Below, one piece after another: positions 31,002 to 40,405 of a DNA stretch of 64,000 nt. Source of the stretch: Leptospira sp. WS92.C1 (GTDB taxonomy: Bacteria > Spirochaetota > Leptospiria > Leptospirales > Leptospiraceae); NCBI RefSeq assembly GCF_040833975.1, contig NZ_CP162130.1, forward strand, positions 3,336,001 through 3,400,000, written 5' to 3'. Under the pieces are notes generated by a model that saw only the letters and a program-made list of their open reading frames with translations, was not told where the DNA came from and made no database searches. Position 1 is the first letter of the stretch; each line of letters begins with the position of its first letter. The translations under genes were made by a program, and so were the position numbers.

Positions 31002-31164
31002 TTCCTATTCGATCGAGGAGTCACAAATATATGATGGCTTCGCTTCGATGATTAAAAAGACTCCATATAGTCTTTTAGAATGTAATCCTTTCGGTTACGC
31101 CAATCACATATAATCCCAACAAAAGAATTCCTTGGAGTCGGCATTGTTGCAAGTCGAATTACTT

Positions 31165-32530
31165 GATAGTGTCCGTAAAGTTTCGCACAAATGAGAACTT
31201 GAGAAGAGCTCACCTCAGTCGATCAAGCCATGATCTTTAAAGTTTTTAACTCTTTTAACTTCTCCATGTCAACATACTTTTTTGTTCCCCACTTAGTTGA
31301 TGCAACATGCCTGAGGCGAGCAGTGGCTAACATGAGAGCGGACTTCCCATCAGGAAAGGCTCCTGCGACCTTTGTTCTTCTCTTGATCTCTTTGATGATT
31401 CTTTCTAATGGATTGTTGGTTCGGATCTTTCTCCAATGCTCGGAAGGAAAATCCATATAAGAGAGAGTTTCTTCGATTCCATCGGAGATGACTTTAGCTG
31501 CTTCCTTCAATTTCATTTCAGTCAAGCGCTCGGCGACAAAGTTGGCTTTCTTCAAAGCTTCTTCTTTGTTTTCCTGAGCATGAATCGCTTTCAACATTTG
31601 TGAAATCACTTTAAAGGAACTTCTTGGAGCCTTTCCAAATACATTCCTGTAGAAATGAACGATACACCTCTGCCATTTCGATTCTGGAAAGAAGTAAGGA
31701 ATCGATTCCACTAAGCCTAAACATTTGTCTGAGATAATTAAGTTCACTCCTCTGAGTCCCCGGTCCTTAAGATGTTTTAGGAACGCTTGCCAACTCTCTT
31801 TGTCTTCTCTGGCTCCTTCCATCGAACCAAGAACTTCTCTGTAACCTTCTGAATTAACCCCTATGGCTACGAGAATCGCTACGTTACGAACTTCTCCACC
31901 CCAAGACTTCTTCAAGTAAAGTCCGTCCAGGTAAACGTAAGGATATTCGTCAGTAAGCGGACGGATTCTCCATTCGTCGATTTGAACAAAAACTTTTTGG
32001 TTGAGTTTGCTGATCGTTGAAGGTGAGACCTTGGTTCCCCAGAGGCTTTCGGTAATGTCCTCGACTCTCCGAACTGAAACTCCCGCGAGATACATCTCCA
32101 TGAGAGCTTCTTCTACCGAACTCTCCCGTCGCTTGTATCGATCGATGATCGCCGACTCAAACGGAATTGTTCTTAGTTTGGGAACTTTTAACTTTACTTT
32201 TCCCGCTTTTGTTTCGAAGTTTCTATTATACGAACCCGCTCTTGTAGCTACTCGATCCGGGCTTCTCTCATACCTCGAGGCTTTGCAGAGTTTATCCGCT
32301 TCCTCATCTAAGAGAGCGTTCAGCGTTTCTTCCACTGAACCTCTTACGAGTTCGCTCAAGTCTTTCTTGAGCTGCGTCTCATCCACTTGGATTACTTTCA
32401 AGTGTGCTTTTTCTTCTTCTGCCCTCATTGGGGGGTTCTCCTTTTTCTTGAATTTGCTCATTACAAACTCAATCGGCAAGGAGAGCCTTCTCTTTGATTC
32501 TTAAATGTGCGAAAGATTGAGGACGTTATC
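31165..32530 (-). mobile_element. IS256-family insertion sequence (type 2, copy B)
   Basis: The element is 1366 bp, the same length and ends as copy A, in opposite orientation. The flanks aattactt and aatataaa are not a clean duplication. Copies A and B bracket about 5 kb of TA genes as inverted repeats. Confidence 0.92.
31223..32461 (-). CDS. IS256-family transposase, type 2 copy B
   Basis: The product is 412 residues and differs from copy A in four positions (EEE versus EKK region, A versus D in DRVATRAGS, A versus S in HAQENK, A versus V in TKVAGAF). DDE residues are present. The four differences include a charge change in a segment (SYNR) near the N-terminal DNA-binding domain. Confidence 0.93.
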   Translation of the reverse strand: MSKFKKKENPPMRAEEEKAHLKVIQVDETQLKKDLSELVRGSVEETLNALLDEEADKLCKASRYERSPDRVATRAGSYNRNFETKAGKVKLKVPKLRTIPFESAIIDRYKRRESSVEEALMEMYLAGVSVRRVEDITESLWGTKVSPSTISKLNQKVFVQIDEWRIRPLTDEYPYVYLDGLYLKKSWGGEVRNVAILVAIGVNSEGYREVLGSMEGAREDKESWQAFLKHLKDRGLRGVNLIISDKCLGLVESIPYFFPESKWQRCIVHFYRNVFGKAPRSSFKVISQMLKAIHAQENKEEALKKANFVAERLTEMKLKEAAKVISDGIEETLSYMDFPSEHWRKIRTNNPLERIIKEIKRRTKVAGAFPDGKSALMLATARLRHVASTKWGTKKYVDMEKLKELKTLKIMA

Positions 32531-32860
32531 AATATAAACATTTATTCATCGAAATAATCTCTTGGGACGACCTATGATATGGTCAACCGCTTCTTAATAT
32601 GTTGCATAGTACAAGTCTCTAACTTATTTATATCGAAATTCCTTTTCAACTAATAATTGACTTTGCATTCAATACAAATTGAAACCATAGATTAAAAGTG
32701 ATTTTTTACAGTTCGCTTCCTATAATCATCATTATTATCTTGCATTGTAGTTTATAGAGAGGCGGATATTCAGGAACATCGGTAACACTCTATATCGGAG
32801 ACATGTTTAGCTTTTGATTACGAATCAAACTGAAGTCTAATTTAATCACACACAAAACAA
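32531..32860. other. Intergenic region
   Basis: These 330 A+T-rich bases lie downstream of the frameshifted hypothetical gene and the IS. No coding frame or structure could be supported. Confidence 0.4.
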
Positions 32861-33777
32861 TTAATTATTAAGCTCATAAACTAATTTAATATCGCCATTC
32901 TCTCTCATGATTAAAAAATTATTCTTATAATCACGAACATCATTATATTTTTCTTTAGATTTATCTAATATACTTTGTTTAAGTTTTCCTTTGTAACTCG
33001 TTGGATCAAAAGAAGTCACCCCGCTCTCAACATTTGAAGCGACATTTAATAAGATATCGCATAGTTGTATTAGTGGTGACCCCCTACTGTCCCAAGGATA
33101 TGCTCTTAGCATTCTAAAGATTCTTTCAAGCATCCAAATTTCTCTTACATCCGAATTCTCATAATCCAAATGTAGAGTAGTATTTAATCTCGAAAAACCT
33201 TCCGGAATTTTATTATTAGTTTCAAGTAGAGGGATAACTGTTTCTATAATTTCTTTTCGGGTTTTAGTATATTTTTTTTGAGAATACATCATAAAGAATG
33301 TCATCGGCGAATTGAAAAAAGATTCAATCCATTTCATAGCCACTTTATACTTCGAATCGTTTAAGTCACTCCAATGAATTTCACCAATTTCATGATTTGT
33401 CATATTCCCATTTTTATTAAACTCGTTTAGAACATCGTTTTTAGCTTCAAGCAATATTTGATGATATTGACTTGAAAGATTCCTTTGTAAAAAAGAAACC
33501 CAAGATTTGAAATCTTACCATCGATTTTTTGTTCATCAATAAAAATGTCCCAATGACCAGTATTAATTTCCAAAAGACCCGTTTCTTTAAACACATAAGT
33601 TTTATACATTTCGATCAAATGGAAATGCTTATTTTCTTCTGTTATGAGTGATTCATTAATATACTTTCTACAATGGACTCGGTCGATGCTGACAGTAAAA
33701 ATAACTTGCCTGGTTTTAGGATCAGTTGCCAACTTTAGATTCTTTTCAAATTCATTAAAAGAAATTATTGAAACCAT
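32861..33777 (-). pseudogene. Unidentified gene with one frameshift, partner of the HNH gene
   Basis: Two frames join into one protein of about 305 residues. The first (from the ATG at 33777) reads to INTGHWDIFIDEQKIDGK. After a one-base shift near 33512-33520 it continues DFKSWVSFLQRNLSSQYHQI, LLEAKNDVLNEFNKNGN and on to the stop at 32861. The intervening DNA reads well in both frames only when joined there. The family was not recognised. It begins 13 bp after the HNH-like gene and is surely in its operon. Confidence 0.65.
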
Positions 33778-33790
33778 ATTTTTGAACCTC

Positions 33791-34750
33791 TTATTCGTTT
33801 TTTATGTTTTTCAGACTTTTAAGCAATCGATTCTGCTCTAATGGAACCTCGGATTGAAAACTTTCAAAGCGCATCGTTTGCTTCTGAATCGAATCTTTAA
33901 CGACAGCCTTTCCATATAAATCTAATATTTCAGGTTTTGTAATTTCAATGCCAGGGTGAAGAACATTCATACCCAATTCCTGATTGTCAAATTCGAAATT
34001 TGGAATACTGCTTTGGAAAAAATGATATCTTAAAAATACTCTAATGATTAAAAATGGAATCGTCTTTTCATAAACGTCTTTTCTTTGGAAAATTTCAATT
34101 ACAATATTATCAGAGGCATTCTGTATATAGTATGAATATATATGTGGAACGAATATTCCGCCATCGTTATCCAATTCAGGATCAATTAGAAATCTTCGAG
34201 TAGATTCAATCTTTGTCGTAAATTCTTGAGGTAAAAGTGAAAAACCAATTTTAACAAGGCATTTAAAAACAGCATACGGAACGTACGGCGGCCTAATCGC
34301 AGTAAATTCAATTGTATTTTTCTCAGTATCGATTTTCACATTGTCGCTAGAGGTATCAATTCCAACTGACATTTTTTTATCGCCTTCTTCTCTTACAAAA
34401 AACTTCTTATCTTTTTGTTTAAATGTTGGAATTCCTTTTTTACCTTTTGTACCAGTTAATGTCCTCTCCAATCCTAAATAATTTGCAAAATGATTTTCCA
34501 AATTTTTATCAAAATATTCATTGCAACGATCGCATTCTGATTTTGTAAGATATTGTCTATTTCCGAGAAATTCCGGAATTGGATGAGCTATTTTTTTAAA
34601 CGTTGTATTTGGTATTTCTAAATTACAAAATCTACATTTACCAGGAATTTCGTGCAGTACATACTGAGGTTTTTCATTAATCAGCCCGCCCGGAATCCAA
34701 TATCCAATGACGGCATTATATCTTTCAGTAAACTCGTGCGAATCGTACAT
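33791..34750 (-). CDS. HNH-like (HNH_5-type) zinc-finger protein
   Basis: The product is 319 residues. Near the N-terminus are CRFC, then AHPIPEFLGN, then CDRCNEYFDKNLENHF. That is two Cys pairs around a His, the layout of HNH_5-type nuclease domains. The rest is unrecognised. It is the first gene of a two-gene unit in an accessory region with CRISPR, TA modules and IS elements, so a defence role is possible but not shown. Confidence 0.7.
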   Translation of the reverse strand: MYDSHEFTERYNAVIGYWIPGGLINEKPQYVLHEIPGKCRFCNLEIPNTTFKKIAHPIPEFLGNRQYLTKSECDRCNEYFDKNLENHFANYLGLERTLTGTKGKKGIPTFKQKDKKFFVREEGDKKMSVGIDTSSDNVKIDTEKNTIEFTAIRPPYVPYAVFKCLVKIGFSLLPQEFTTKIESTRRFLIDPELDNDGGIFVPHIYSYYIQNASDNIVIEIFQRKDVYEKTIPFLIIRVFLRYHFFQSSIPNFEFDNQELGMNVLHPGIEITKPEILDLYGKAVVKDSIQKQTMRFESFQSEVPLEQNRLLKSLKNIKNE

Positions 34751-35208
34751 GCAGTTTTATAACAACTATTTTTTAAACATAATATATTGATTAACGAATT
34801 AAGTTCAAGTTAAGAAAAGTTACGCGCTAAATTTTAATTACTCCAAATTCGCAAATAGCAAACAACTTCAGTCGAGAACCCTTAATTTAGTGCGACTTGG
34901 TTCCCTCCCGCCGCTTCCGATAATATGTAATTCTGTCCCAAGCTGGCACTTACCCTCTTGTATGTTCTAATTTTCAGGAAAACGAACGAATTCCAGATAA
35001 CGAAGCCGCAATCTAATAGGTATGGCGCCTGATTATACAACTACTTTGAAGTTATGAAATGCTCCAAGCTTACGTTTCTTTTTATCTTCTCTTATTCGAG
35101 ATCAAAATCATTTTGCAAAACGAACAAAATTGCGGGGACTTTACAAAAAACCTAGAAAATCGAATGGTATATTAGATATATATTATCTTAGATCCAATAG
35201 GCCTTTAA
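34751..35208. other. Intergenic region
   Basis: These 458 bp are upstream of the HNH gene and downstream of rtcB. No gene or clear regulatory element was seen. Confidence 0.4.
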
Positions 35209-36720
35209 TTATATCTTCTCCTTTTTTTGAATTTCTTCAATTTTTAAAATTGCCTTCTCTGAATCAGATGAGACTACAGAACTAATCAAAAGATATTTTC
35301 TTTCTGGATCCTCTTCGATCTGAACCCAAGTTTGGATAGTATTTCCTTTCCTGAATCCACCGCCTCTTTGCTTCCATTCAGAATAGGAAATAAATTCGTT
35401 ATAATTCTTTTTACCTGAATTTTCTGATTTTGAGACCATCACACTTGAAATCGTTATTTGGAAAGCATCTTGGTTTTCAAATAGCACAGAGATTTTAGGT
35501 TGTTTCCAAGACGGAATTGCACTATCAAAGCCTTTTACATTTATCAAAGGCTGGAATTTTGTTACGATTTCAACAAGATCTTTCTGCCACTCCATGACAG
35601 AATTGATATCTTTGTACGCTTGCGGCGCTTCGTCTCGTAGTTCTTCGTCAGTTTCGCAAACAATTCCTATCATTGATTCAACGAATTCTTTTTGTGGAAT
35701 TTCTACCTTTGCTTTGGTCCTAGATTTAGTTCTTCCGGCTCCGTGAGAAGAAGATTGCCAAGATTCGGAATTTCCTAATCCTTTTACTAAAAAGGAACCT
35801 GTTCCCATAGAACCCGGAATTAAACCGTATTGACCAAGCTTTGCGCTAGTTGCACCTTTACGAGTGACCCAAAGTTTCTTTTTAATTCGAATACCATTTC
35901 CATCTTCAATTTCACACTCTTCACACGTACAATAGTTGTGGTGAATATTTACAGCTCTTGTGTAGTCCGCTACGAAACCCGTTTTTTCTTCAATGATTCG
36001 AGCAACCTGGCGAAGCATATCCTGTCTATTGTCGAAAGCAAAATGTTGACACCACTCCATATCCAATAGATAACTCTGACCTTCTTCTGTATTCAGGTCC
36101 AGGAAATTTAAGTCAGCATTTTTGGCTTCAATGCTTAACTTTTTCATATAAGATTTTGCTAATTGATTATAATACTCCGCTGTAACCTTGCCTATATTTC
36201 TTGAACCAGAGTGAAGAAATATCCAAACTAGATCAGAACTGTCTTTTACCAATTCGATAAAGTGATTCCCTCCGCCAAGCGTACCAATTTGGCAAGCGGT
36301 CTTATTTGAGATTTGTTTACTCAACCATTTAGATCGATTCAGGTTATCAAAAACTGAGGCTGCTCTAGGTTTGGAATGAGCGCTCATACCTGTCGGCACA
36401 CGCTCCTTTATCTCTTTATGTATGTTTTCCTTAACTACCCAGGATATTTCGTCAGCCGACAATGATGGAATTGGAACGGCCGCCATTCCGCAGCCTATAT
36501 CAACTCCTACCGCATTCGGACAAATATAATGTTCAGAAGCAAAAACACTTCCAACTGTAGCGCCCGTCCCATAATGAACGTCCGGCATAGCGGCTACGTG
36601 ACCTACTACAAGTCCTGACTCGGCCAAATCAATCAACTGTTGTCTTGCTTGTGGTTCAATTTGATCAGTAAAAATTTTTACTGGAACTCCTTTGGTTTCA
36701 ATAATTTCGTGAATCGGCAT
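35209..36720 (-). CDS. rtcB: RtcB family RNA ligase
   Basis: The product is 503 residues. RtcB joins RNA 2',3'-cyclic phosphate or 3'-phosphate ends to 5'-OH ends using GTP and Mn2+. Metal and active-site motifs are HVAAMPDVHYG, VGVDIGCGM, GGGNHFIEL, LHSGSRNIG, GSMGTGSFLV and the guanylated-His motif SSHGAGR. It is about 95 residues longer than the E. coli enzyme (408 aa) at the C-terminus, where an extra domain rich in Lys and Glu follows. It may repair RNA cut by the nearby toxins, but that is inference only. Confidence 0.93.
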   Translation of the reverse strand: MPIHEIIETKGVPVKIFTDQIEPQARQQLIDLAESGLVVGHVAAMPDVHYGTGATVGSVFASEHYICPNAVGVDIGCGMAAVPIPSLSADEISWVVKENIHKEIKERVPTGMSAHSKPRAASVFDNLNRSKWLSKQISNKTACQIGTLGGGNHFIELVKDSSDLVWIFLHSGSRNIGKVTAEYYNQLAKSYMKKLSIEAKNADLNFLDLNTEEGQSYLLDMEWCQHFAFDNRQDMLRQVARIIEEKTGFVADYTRAVNIHHNYCTCEECEIEDGNGIRIKKKLWVTRKGATSAKLGQYGLIPGSMGTGSFLVKGLGNSESWQSSSHGAGRTKSRTKAKVEIPQKEFVESMIGIVCETDEELRDEAPQAYKDINSVMEWQKDLVEIVTKFQPLINVKGFDSAIPSWKQPKISVLFENQDAFQITISSVMVSKSENSGKKNYNEFISYSEWKQRGGGFRKGNTIQTWVQIEEDPERKYLLISSVVSSDSEKAILKIEEIQKKEKI

Positions 36721-37212
36721 TTGACCAGGTTACTTGCAATTTATGGTTTCGCAATTAAAATTAAAAATGTAAAAATGACTTTAAAGAAAAGGTCGGAAGA
36801 AAGAAGGACGGCAAAAATTTTTTAATCCATACCCTGGCGAAATTCTAAAAACGTCCTGGAAAGAATCGAAATTAATTGAATCGCTTTGATTGCCCCAAAC
36901 CAAAAGCCGCAAATATAATTTTTTTTATTTCAAAGTAACAATGAAATGCAGTTGGAGAATCTTGGATCATTTGCCACATAGAACCTTTTGGATCCGACAC
37001 CGTGCTTGCTAAAAAATCATTTTTCTCACACAACGTTAAATTTACTCTAACATCGAGTTAGAGCCACCATCCCCGGTCCAATCATTTGGATCCGAAGGGT
37101 AATTTAAAAGTGGAATCGATTTGATATCGGACTTAGAATTTGCTTGGATATTTCCAAAATCATAAGCTGTCGACAGATCAGGATATTTTGAGATTGCATC
37201 CCAAAACAGCTA
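36721..37212. other. Intergenic region with a coding-like relic
   Basis: On the minus strand, directly after the two stop codons of the next gene, the same frame stays open to about 37045. It reads LFWDAISKYPDLSTAYDFGN and ends NYPSDPNDWTGDGGSN before a stop. It looks like a gene fragment of about 55 codons. The remainder (36721-37040) shows nothing. Confidence 0.4.
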
Positions 37213-38121
37213 CTACTTGAGACGATCGTAATAGACCCCGGCGACCATTTCCGCACGTTCAAGCGTTTCCAAATCGGTTCGCATTGCGAGCTCGTGATTT
37301 TTAGATACAACGCCTAAAACGACATTTGCCTTACTGATGAGAAGCCTCATAGAATACTCGCTGGGATCCAAAATTCGAAATAAACCTAAAACCAGAAGTG
37401 AGGAAATGCGATTGAGAAACGGCAGTTCTTTTCCATCTAAAATCCGTTCTCTAATTTCGAATGCGTCGTAATGTAAGATTGCAACGGCCCAAAGAATCGA
37501 AAATGGCAAGAGTCCAAAAGCAGTACGGGAAGCATAAAAGAATCCGAGCAAAGGAAATACATAAACACAAAGAACGGAAACTATAAGCGCGATTAAAGTT
37601 CCCGAAAGAAGTAAAAATGCCCTAACTCGTTTATCTCCTCTTTCTCGAATCATAATCCGAACAATGGAAACACATGATATCGAAATATAAATTCCACAAT
37701 ATAAAATAATTAAATGGTAATTGAATGTAGGAAGATAGGAAAACTGAATATGATCTTGAATTTTAACGGCAGAACCAATCGAAGTTACAAAAAGTAAATA
37801 AGGCAAAAATAGAAAGTTAAGAAAGAATCGTGTTCGAGTAAATCGTAACTTGTCACCTTTGATGGATGATATAACCGCATCTAAAAGAGAAGGTAAAAAT
37901 AAAACTGGAATCAAAATCCAATTTAAAACAATCCCTCTTATTTCAAGCGGAAGCAGACTTCGAAAACCGAGGCCAAACATCCAGAGCGATAAAGCAAAGC
38001 AGAGCCAAAAAAAATACTTTTGGGCACGATTAGCACCGGGTGGCATTTTAAAAACGTAGACGCCCAGATATAAGAGAAAAAATCCGATTGAAACATTGTA
38101 TATATTAATGGAAAACATCAT
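37213..38121 (-). CDS. Integral membrane protein (histidine-kinase N-terminal-like 7TM)
   Basis: The product is about 302 residues from ATGATG at 38121. That start is preferred over the upstream one at 38178, which would overlap the previous gene by 44 bp. It has about eight hydrophobic segments (for example VSIGFFLLYLGVYVF, ILIPVLFLPSLLDAVI, SVLCVYVFPLLGFFY), then a soluble C-terminal tail ending TDLETLERAEMVAGVYYDRL. No kinase or output domain follows, and two stop codons end it. It is likely cotranscribed with the upstream acyltransferase-like gene. Confidence 0.65.
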   Translation of the reverse strand: MMFSINIYNVSIGFFLLYLGVYVFKMPPGANRAQKYFFWLCFALSLWMFGLGFRSLLPLEIRGIVLNWILIPVLFLPSLLDAVISSIKGDKLRFTRTRFFLNFLFLPYLLFVTSIGSAVKIQDHIQFSYLPTFNYHLIILYCGIYISISCVSIVRIMIRERGDKRVRAFLLLSGTLIALIVSVLCVYVFPLLGFFYASRTAFGLLPFSILWAVAILHYDAFEIRERILDGKELPFLNRISSLLVLGLFRILDPSEYSMRLLISKANVVLGVVSKNHELAMRTDLETLERAEMVAGVYYDRLK

Positions 38122-38134
38122 ATCTTTGTCATCG

Positions 38135-38743
38135 TTATGATGTTTTTGACGCAATTTCCTGTAAAGCCCCTTTTCCAATTTCGATAACGTTTAAAAGACA
38201 TTCCTCTCCTTTTAAGTTAAATTCTGGGAAATACATTGGTCCAACGTATTTTTTTGAAATCACCGCACCCGCGTTGAGATAAACGTGTGCTATCCCAACT
38301 AATTCTAATGGATACATTCCATAAACCATATCATAGTTTCTTTCAAGACAGAATTGAGCTACCGCGCGAAATGTTTTTTTTGCTTCTACCCAAGCCTCCC
38401 TTGTTTGTACAAAAGCGACTCCATTCCAATCGGCTACATTTTCTTCAATAACAGCGTAGCGTTTCGACGGACCATTTTTTTTACCATGGATCAATGCTAC
38501 TTCTAACGGAATGAAATTCCAAGGATACTTTTCCACAATTCTCATTGCACAAAGAATTCCCCCCTCTCCTTCCACATAAAACCATATCGACCAAGGATCG
38601 TAATCAATATTCTTCCAAGGAGAATTTGAATATCCGGCATTCAAATAAACTTCTGAAACAAAGTCTTTGATTTTTTGGAGGTCTTCCGGCGATTCCAGAC
38701 CAACAAGCCTTTTAACTGCGAGCCTTTCTAATACTTGTGACAT
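38135..38743 (-). CDS. GNAT/acyltransferase-like protein (LBL_2463-type)
   Basis: The product is 202 residues from the ATG at 38743; an upstream in-frame ATG at 38806 is possible. It has the look of a GNAT or autoinducer-synthase-like fold: an aromatic segment around SIWFYVEGEGGILCAMRIVE, FIPLEVALIHG and AVIEENVADWNGVAFV, and a late AHVYLNAGAVISKKYVG. I recall a Leptospira family of this kind but cannot verify the substrate. It is sandwiched between an XRE repressor and a 7TM protein, and a perfect 10-bp dyad overlaps its start. Confidence 0.6.
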   Translation of the reverse strand: MSQVLERLAVKRLVGLESPEDLQKIKDFVSEVYLNAGYSNSPWKNIDYDPWSIWFYVEGEGGILCAMRIVEKYPWNFIPLEVALIHGKKNGPSKRYAVIEENVADWNGVAFVQTREAWVEAKKTFRAVAQFCLERNYDMVYGMYPLELVGIAHVYLNAGAVISKKYVGPMYFPEFNLKGEECLLNVIEIGKGALQEIASKTS

Positions 38744-38760
38744 AATACAAATTATGTCAC
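38737..38760. promoter_or_regulatory. Perfect 10-bp dyad at the acyltransferase start
   Basis: GTGACATAAT and its exact complement ATTATGTCAC are separated by 4 bp and overlap the ATG at 38743. If the gene starts at 38743 it could be an operator. If it starts at 38806 the dyad is within the coding region. Confidence 0.5.
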
Positions 38761-38833
38761 ATTCATCCAAAAAACTCAAACGAATTATTGATTCCTTCGA
38801 AATCAAAATTATAAATAAGCAGGTGCTTTATCT

Positions 38834-39226
38834 TTATTCGGGTCCTAATTTTTCCGCTAATGCTTTGATTGCGGCTAAGTTTTTATCCGAAAGTTTAAGA
38901 AGAATTTCGATTAAACTCCGAAAACCCGATCGTCTACCAATGTCTCTTAACAATCTCTGATCTTCGTCCCTATGGGAATCCAAATCTGCTGGAAGCAGCA
39001 TCTCGCCTTTTCCTTGAACAATCCATTCCTCGCCAGAAATCCCAAAGATAGATTCAAATTGTGTCAAAAGTCGTTTCGTAAGGGGATTTTTACCGTTTAA
39101 CAACCGGGTAATCGTGCTGTCGGTTACGCCAAATTTCAAGGCTACACGGTGTTGATTTAGATTTTTTTCCTTTTTCAAGTAATCAAAAACTATTTCGAGA
39201 CGTTTTAGTATTTCAGGATCTGTCAT
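38834..39226 (-). CDS. XRE-family repressor (phage-type)
   Basis: The product is 130 residues with an N-terminal HTH: NLNQHRVALKFGVTDSTITR, then LLNGKNPLTKRLLTQFESIF and EEWIVQGKGEMLLP. The C-terminal part may dimerise. It is transcribed divergently from two small genes, and the space between holds three repeated half-sites, the layout of a lysogeny-type control region. It also heads the minus-strand unit with the acyltransferase-like and 7TM genes. Confidence 0.85.
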   Translation of the reverse strand: MTDPEILKRLEIVFDYLKKEKNLNQHRVALKFGVTDSTITRLLNGKNPLTKRLLTQFESIFGISGEEWIVQGKGEMLLPADLDSHRDEDQRLLRDIGRRSGFRSLIEILLKLSDKNLAAIKALAEKLGPE

Positions 39227-39229
39227 TTT

Positions 39230-39287
39230 ATTGCTTAAGACAATTTTTAAATTGACTAATTGTTTGAAGCAATTTATTGTTTCATTG
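39230..39287. promoter_or_regulatory. Operators and divergent promoter of the XRE region
   Basis: Site 1 is attgcttaagacaatt (39230-39245). Site 2 is its near inverse, aattgtttgaagcaat (39258-39273, 14 of 16 matching after reversal). Site 3 is partial (39276-39287). The plus-strand promoter TTGACT (39252-39257), 17 bp, TATTGT (39275-39280) has site 2 exactly in its spacer, so repressor binding would block it. Confidence 0.65.
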
Positions 39288-39321
39288 CTACAAATTCGGC
39301 AAAACGTTATGTGGAGTTGAA

Positions 39322-39573
39322 ATGATCCCTTTGAAAGAGCAAGAATTTAACGAAATTTCCAAACTGTCAATTTCCGATTCACGATTGCTTCTTATCAAAG
39401 GAGAATGGATCTCGCATACCGGCATTTTACCGATCGGATGTTTCATCTATTTTCGAAAAAAAGCCAACGTAAAGCGACATTACGAGTCTTTAGCATGCTA
39501 TAAAAATAGAAACGACGCACATCCAGAACACAATAATAACACAATTTTAGAATATTCAGGTTTTTGCAAATGA
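39322..39573 (+). CDS. Small hypothetical protein
   Basis: The product is 83 residues from the ATG at 39322, which follows GGAG at good spacing. It is the first gene under the repressor-controlled promoter. It contains a hydrophobic patch (THTGILPIGCFIYF-like region) but no known domain. Its stop overlaps the next start (ATGA). Confidence 0.55.
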   Translation: MIPLKEQEFNEISKLSISDSRLLLIKGEWISHTGILPIGCFIYFRKKANVKRHYESLACYKNRNDAHPEHNNNTILEYSGFCK

Positions 39574-39782
39574 CTAGATACAAACTCGAATCGTTGAAGA
39601 TGAGTATGCGTTTATTTGATAAAACCGATCTCGATGGGAAATTACGAAGTGATTCGGAAATGATAGACATTCTCATCACAAGATGTGCGCTTCACGAGTA
39701 TTATCTCGAAGAACAGAAATCACTAGAAAAGTATCATAATTGGTTAGAACATCAAGGTCTCGAAGAATGGGCCTATGATTAA
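39570..39782 (+). CDS. Small hypothetical protein
   Basis: The product is 70 residues, acidic and Tyr-rich at the end (YYLEEQKSLEKYHNWLEHQG). It is translationally coupled to the preceding gene through ATGA. The family was not recognised. It is a phage-like early gene by position. Confidence 0.5.
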   Translation: MTRYKLESLKMSMRLFDKTDLDGKLRSDSEMIDILITRCALHEYYLEEQKSLEKYHNWLEHQGLEEWAYD

Positions 39783-39908
39783 AAAAATCTGAATCAGTGA
39801 TGTTTGAAAACGTTTCAAGCTCCACTCAAATGAGTCGGGATCGGAATCAACCAAACACGGAAACTTTACAATAAAAATCTCATCGATGTTTTTTTAAAGA
39901 TCGCGAAG

Positions 39909-40157
39909 TTGTTCAAGAAACCAATTTTTGATATTGCCCGAATTGTAAAACCGCTCGGGATCCCCTACTATACTGTTTTTCATGTATTTATGGGAAAATC
40001 GAACCATTCTGCCATCTTAGAAAATCCTTACAAACTCGGGATTCCGCGCAATAGAAAGCCAATTCGTAAGCTTCGAAAATGGGCGGATCTAATAAATGAA
40101 AAATCATCGGCAAGACATCGGAGACATAGAACTAAAAATCTTTGGATCCTCAATTGA
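39909..40157 (+). CDS. Putative small HTH (Cro/XRE-like) protein
   Basis: The 82 codons begin with a TTG. FDIARIVKPLGIPYYTVFHV followed by FMGKSNHS resembles an HTH recognition segment of phage-type regulators. The tail is basic. The start codon is weak and no ribosome binding site is evident, so it may be a partial copy. Confidence 0.35.
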   Translation: MFKKPIFDIARIVKPLGIPYYTVFHVFMGKSNHSAILENPYKLGIPRNRKPIRKLRKWADLINEKSSARHRRHRTKNLWILN

Positions 40158-40364
40158 TCTCGAAACTGATATCATGCAAAGGAAATGATCAGTAAAATTT
40201 ACAACGATAGAAAATATTTGAATTTTGTATGAAAGCACAATCGTGGATTTATATGCGTTGCGGAATATAATATATCGTCTTACTAAAATTAAGCGGTTGC
40301 TTTCAGAAGTATTTTTGACGATCATTGTACGCAAGCTCTTGTTTAAACCCAAAAGTCAATCAAA

Positions 40365-40387
40365 CAGCCCCTATCGAGAGGCTGTCT
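40365..40387 (-). terminator. Hairpin downstream of the Cys-rich lipoprotein gene
   Basis: ACAGCC-x-CT pairs with AG-x-GGCTGT around ATCG. On the minus strand it is followed by TTtGATT. It probably ends the minus-strand lipoprotein gene. A related hairpin (ggtagac/gtctacc, 41262-41292) lies at the same place after the dead paralogue. Confidence 0.5.
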
Positions 40388-40405
40388 GAAGTTGCTTGTT
40401 GTATG

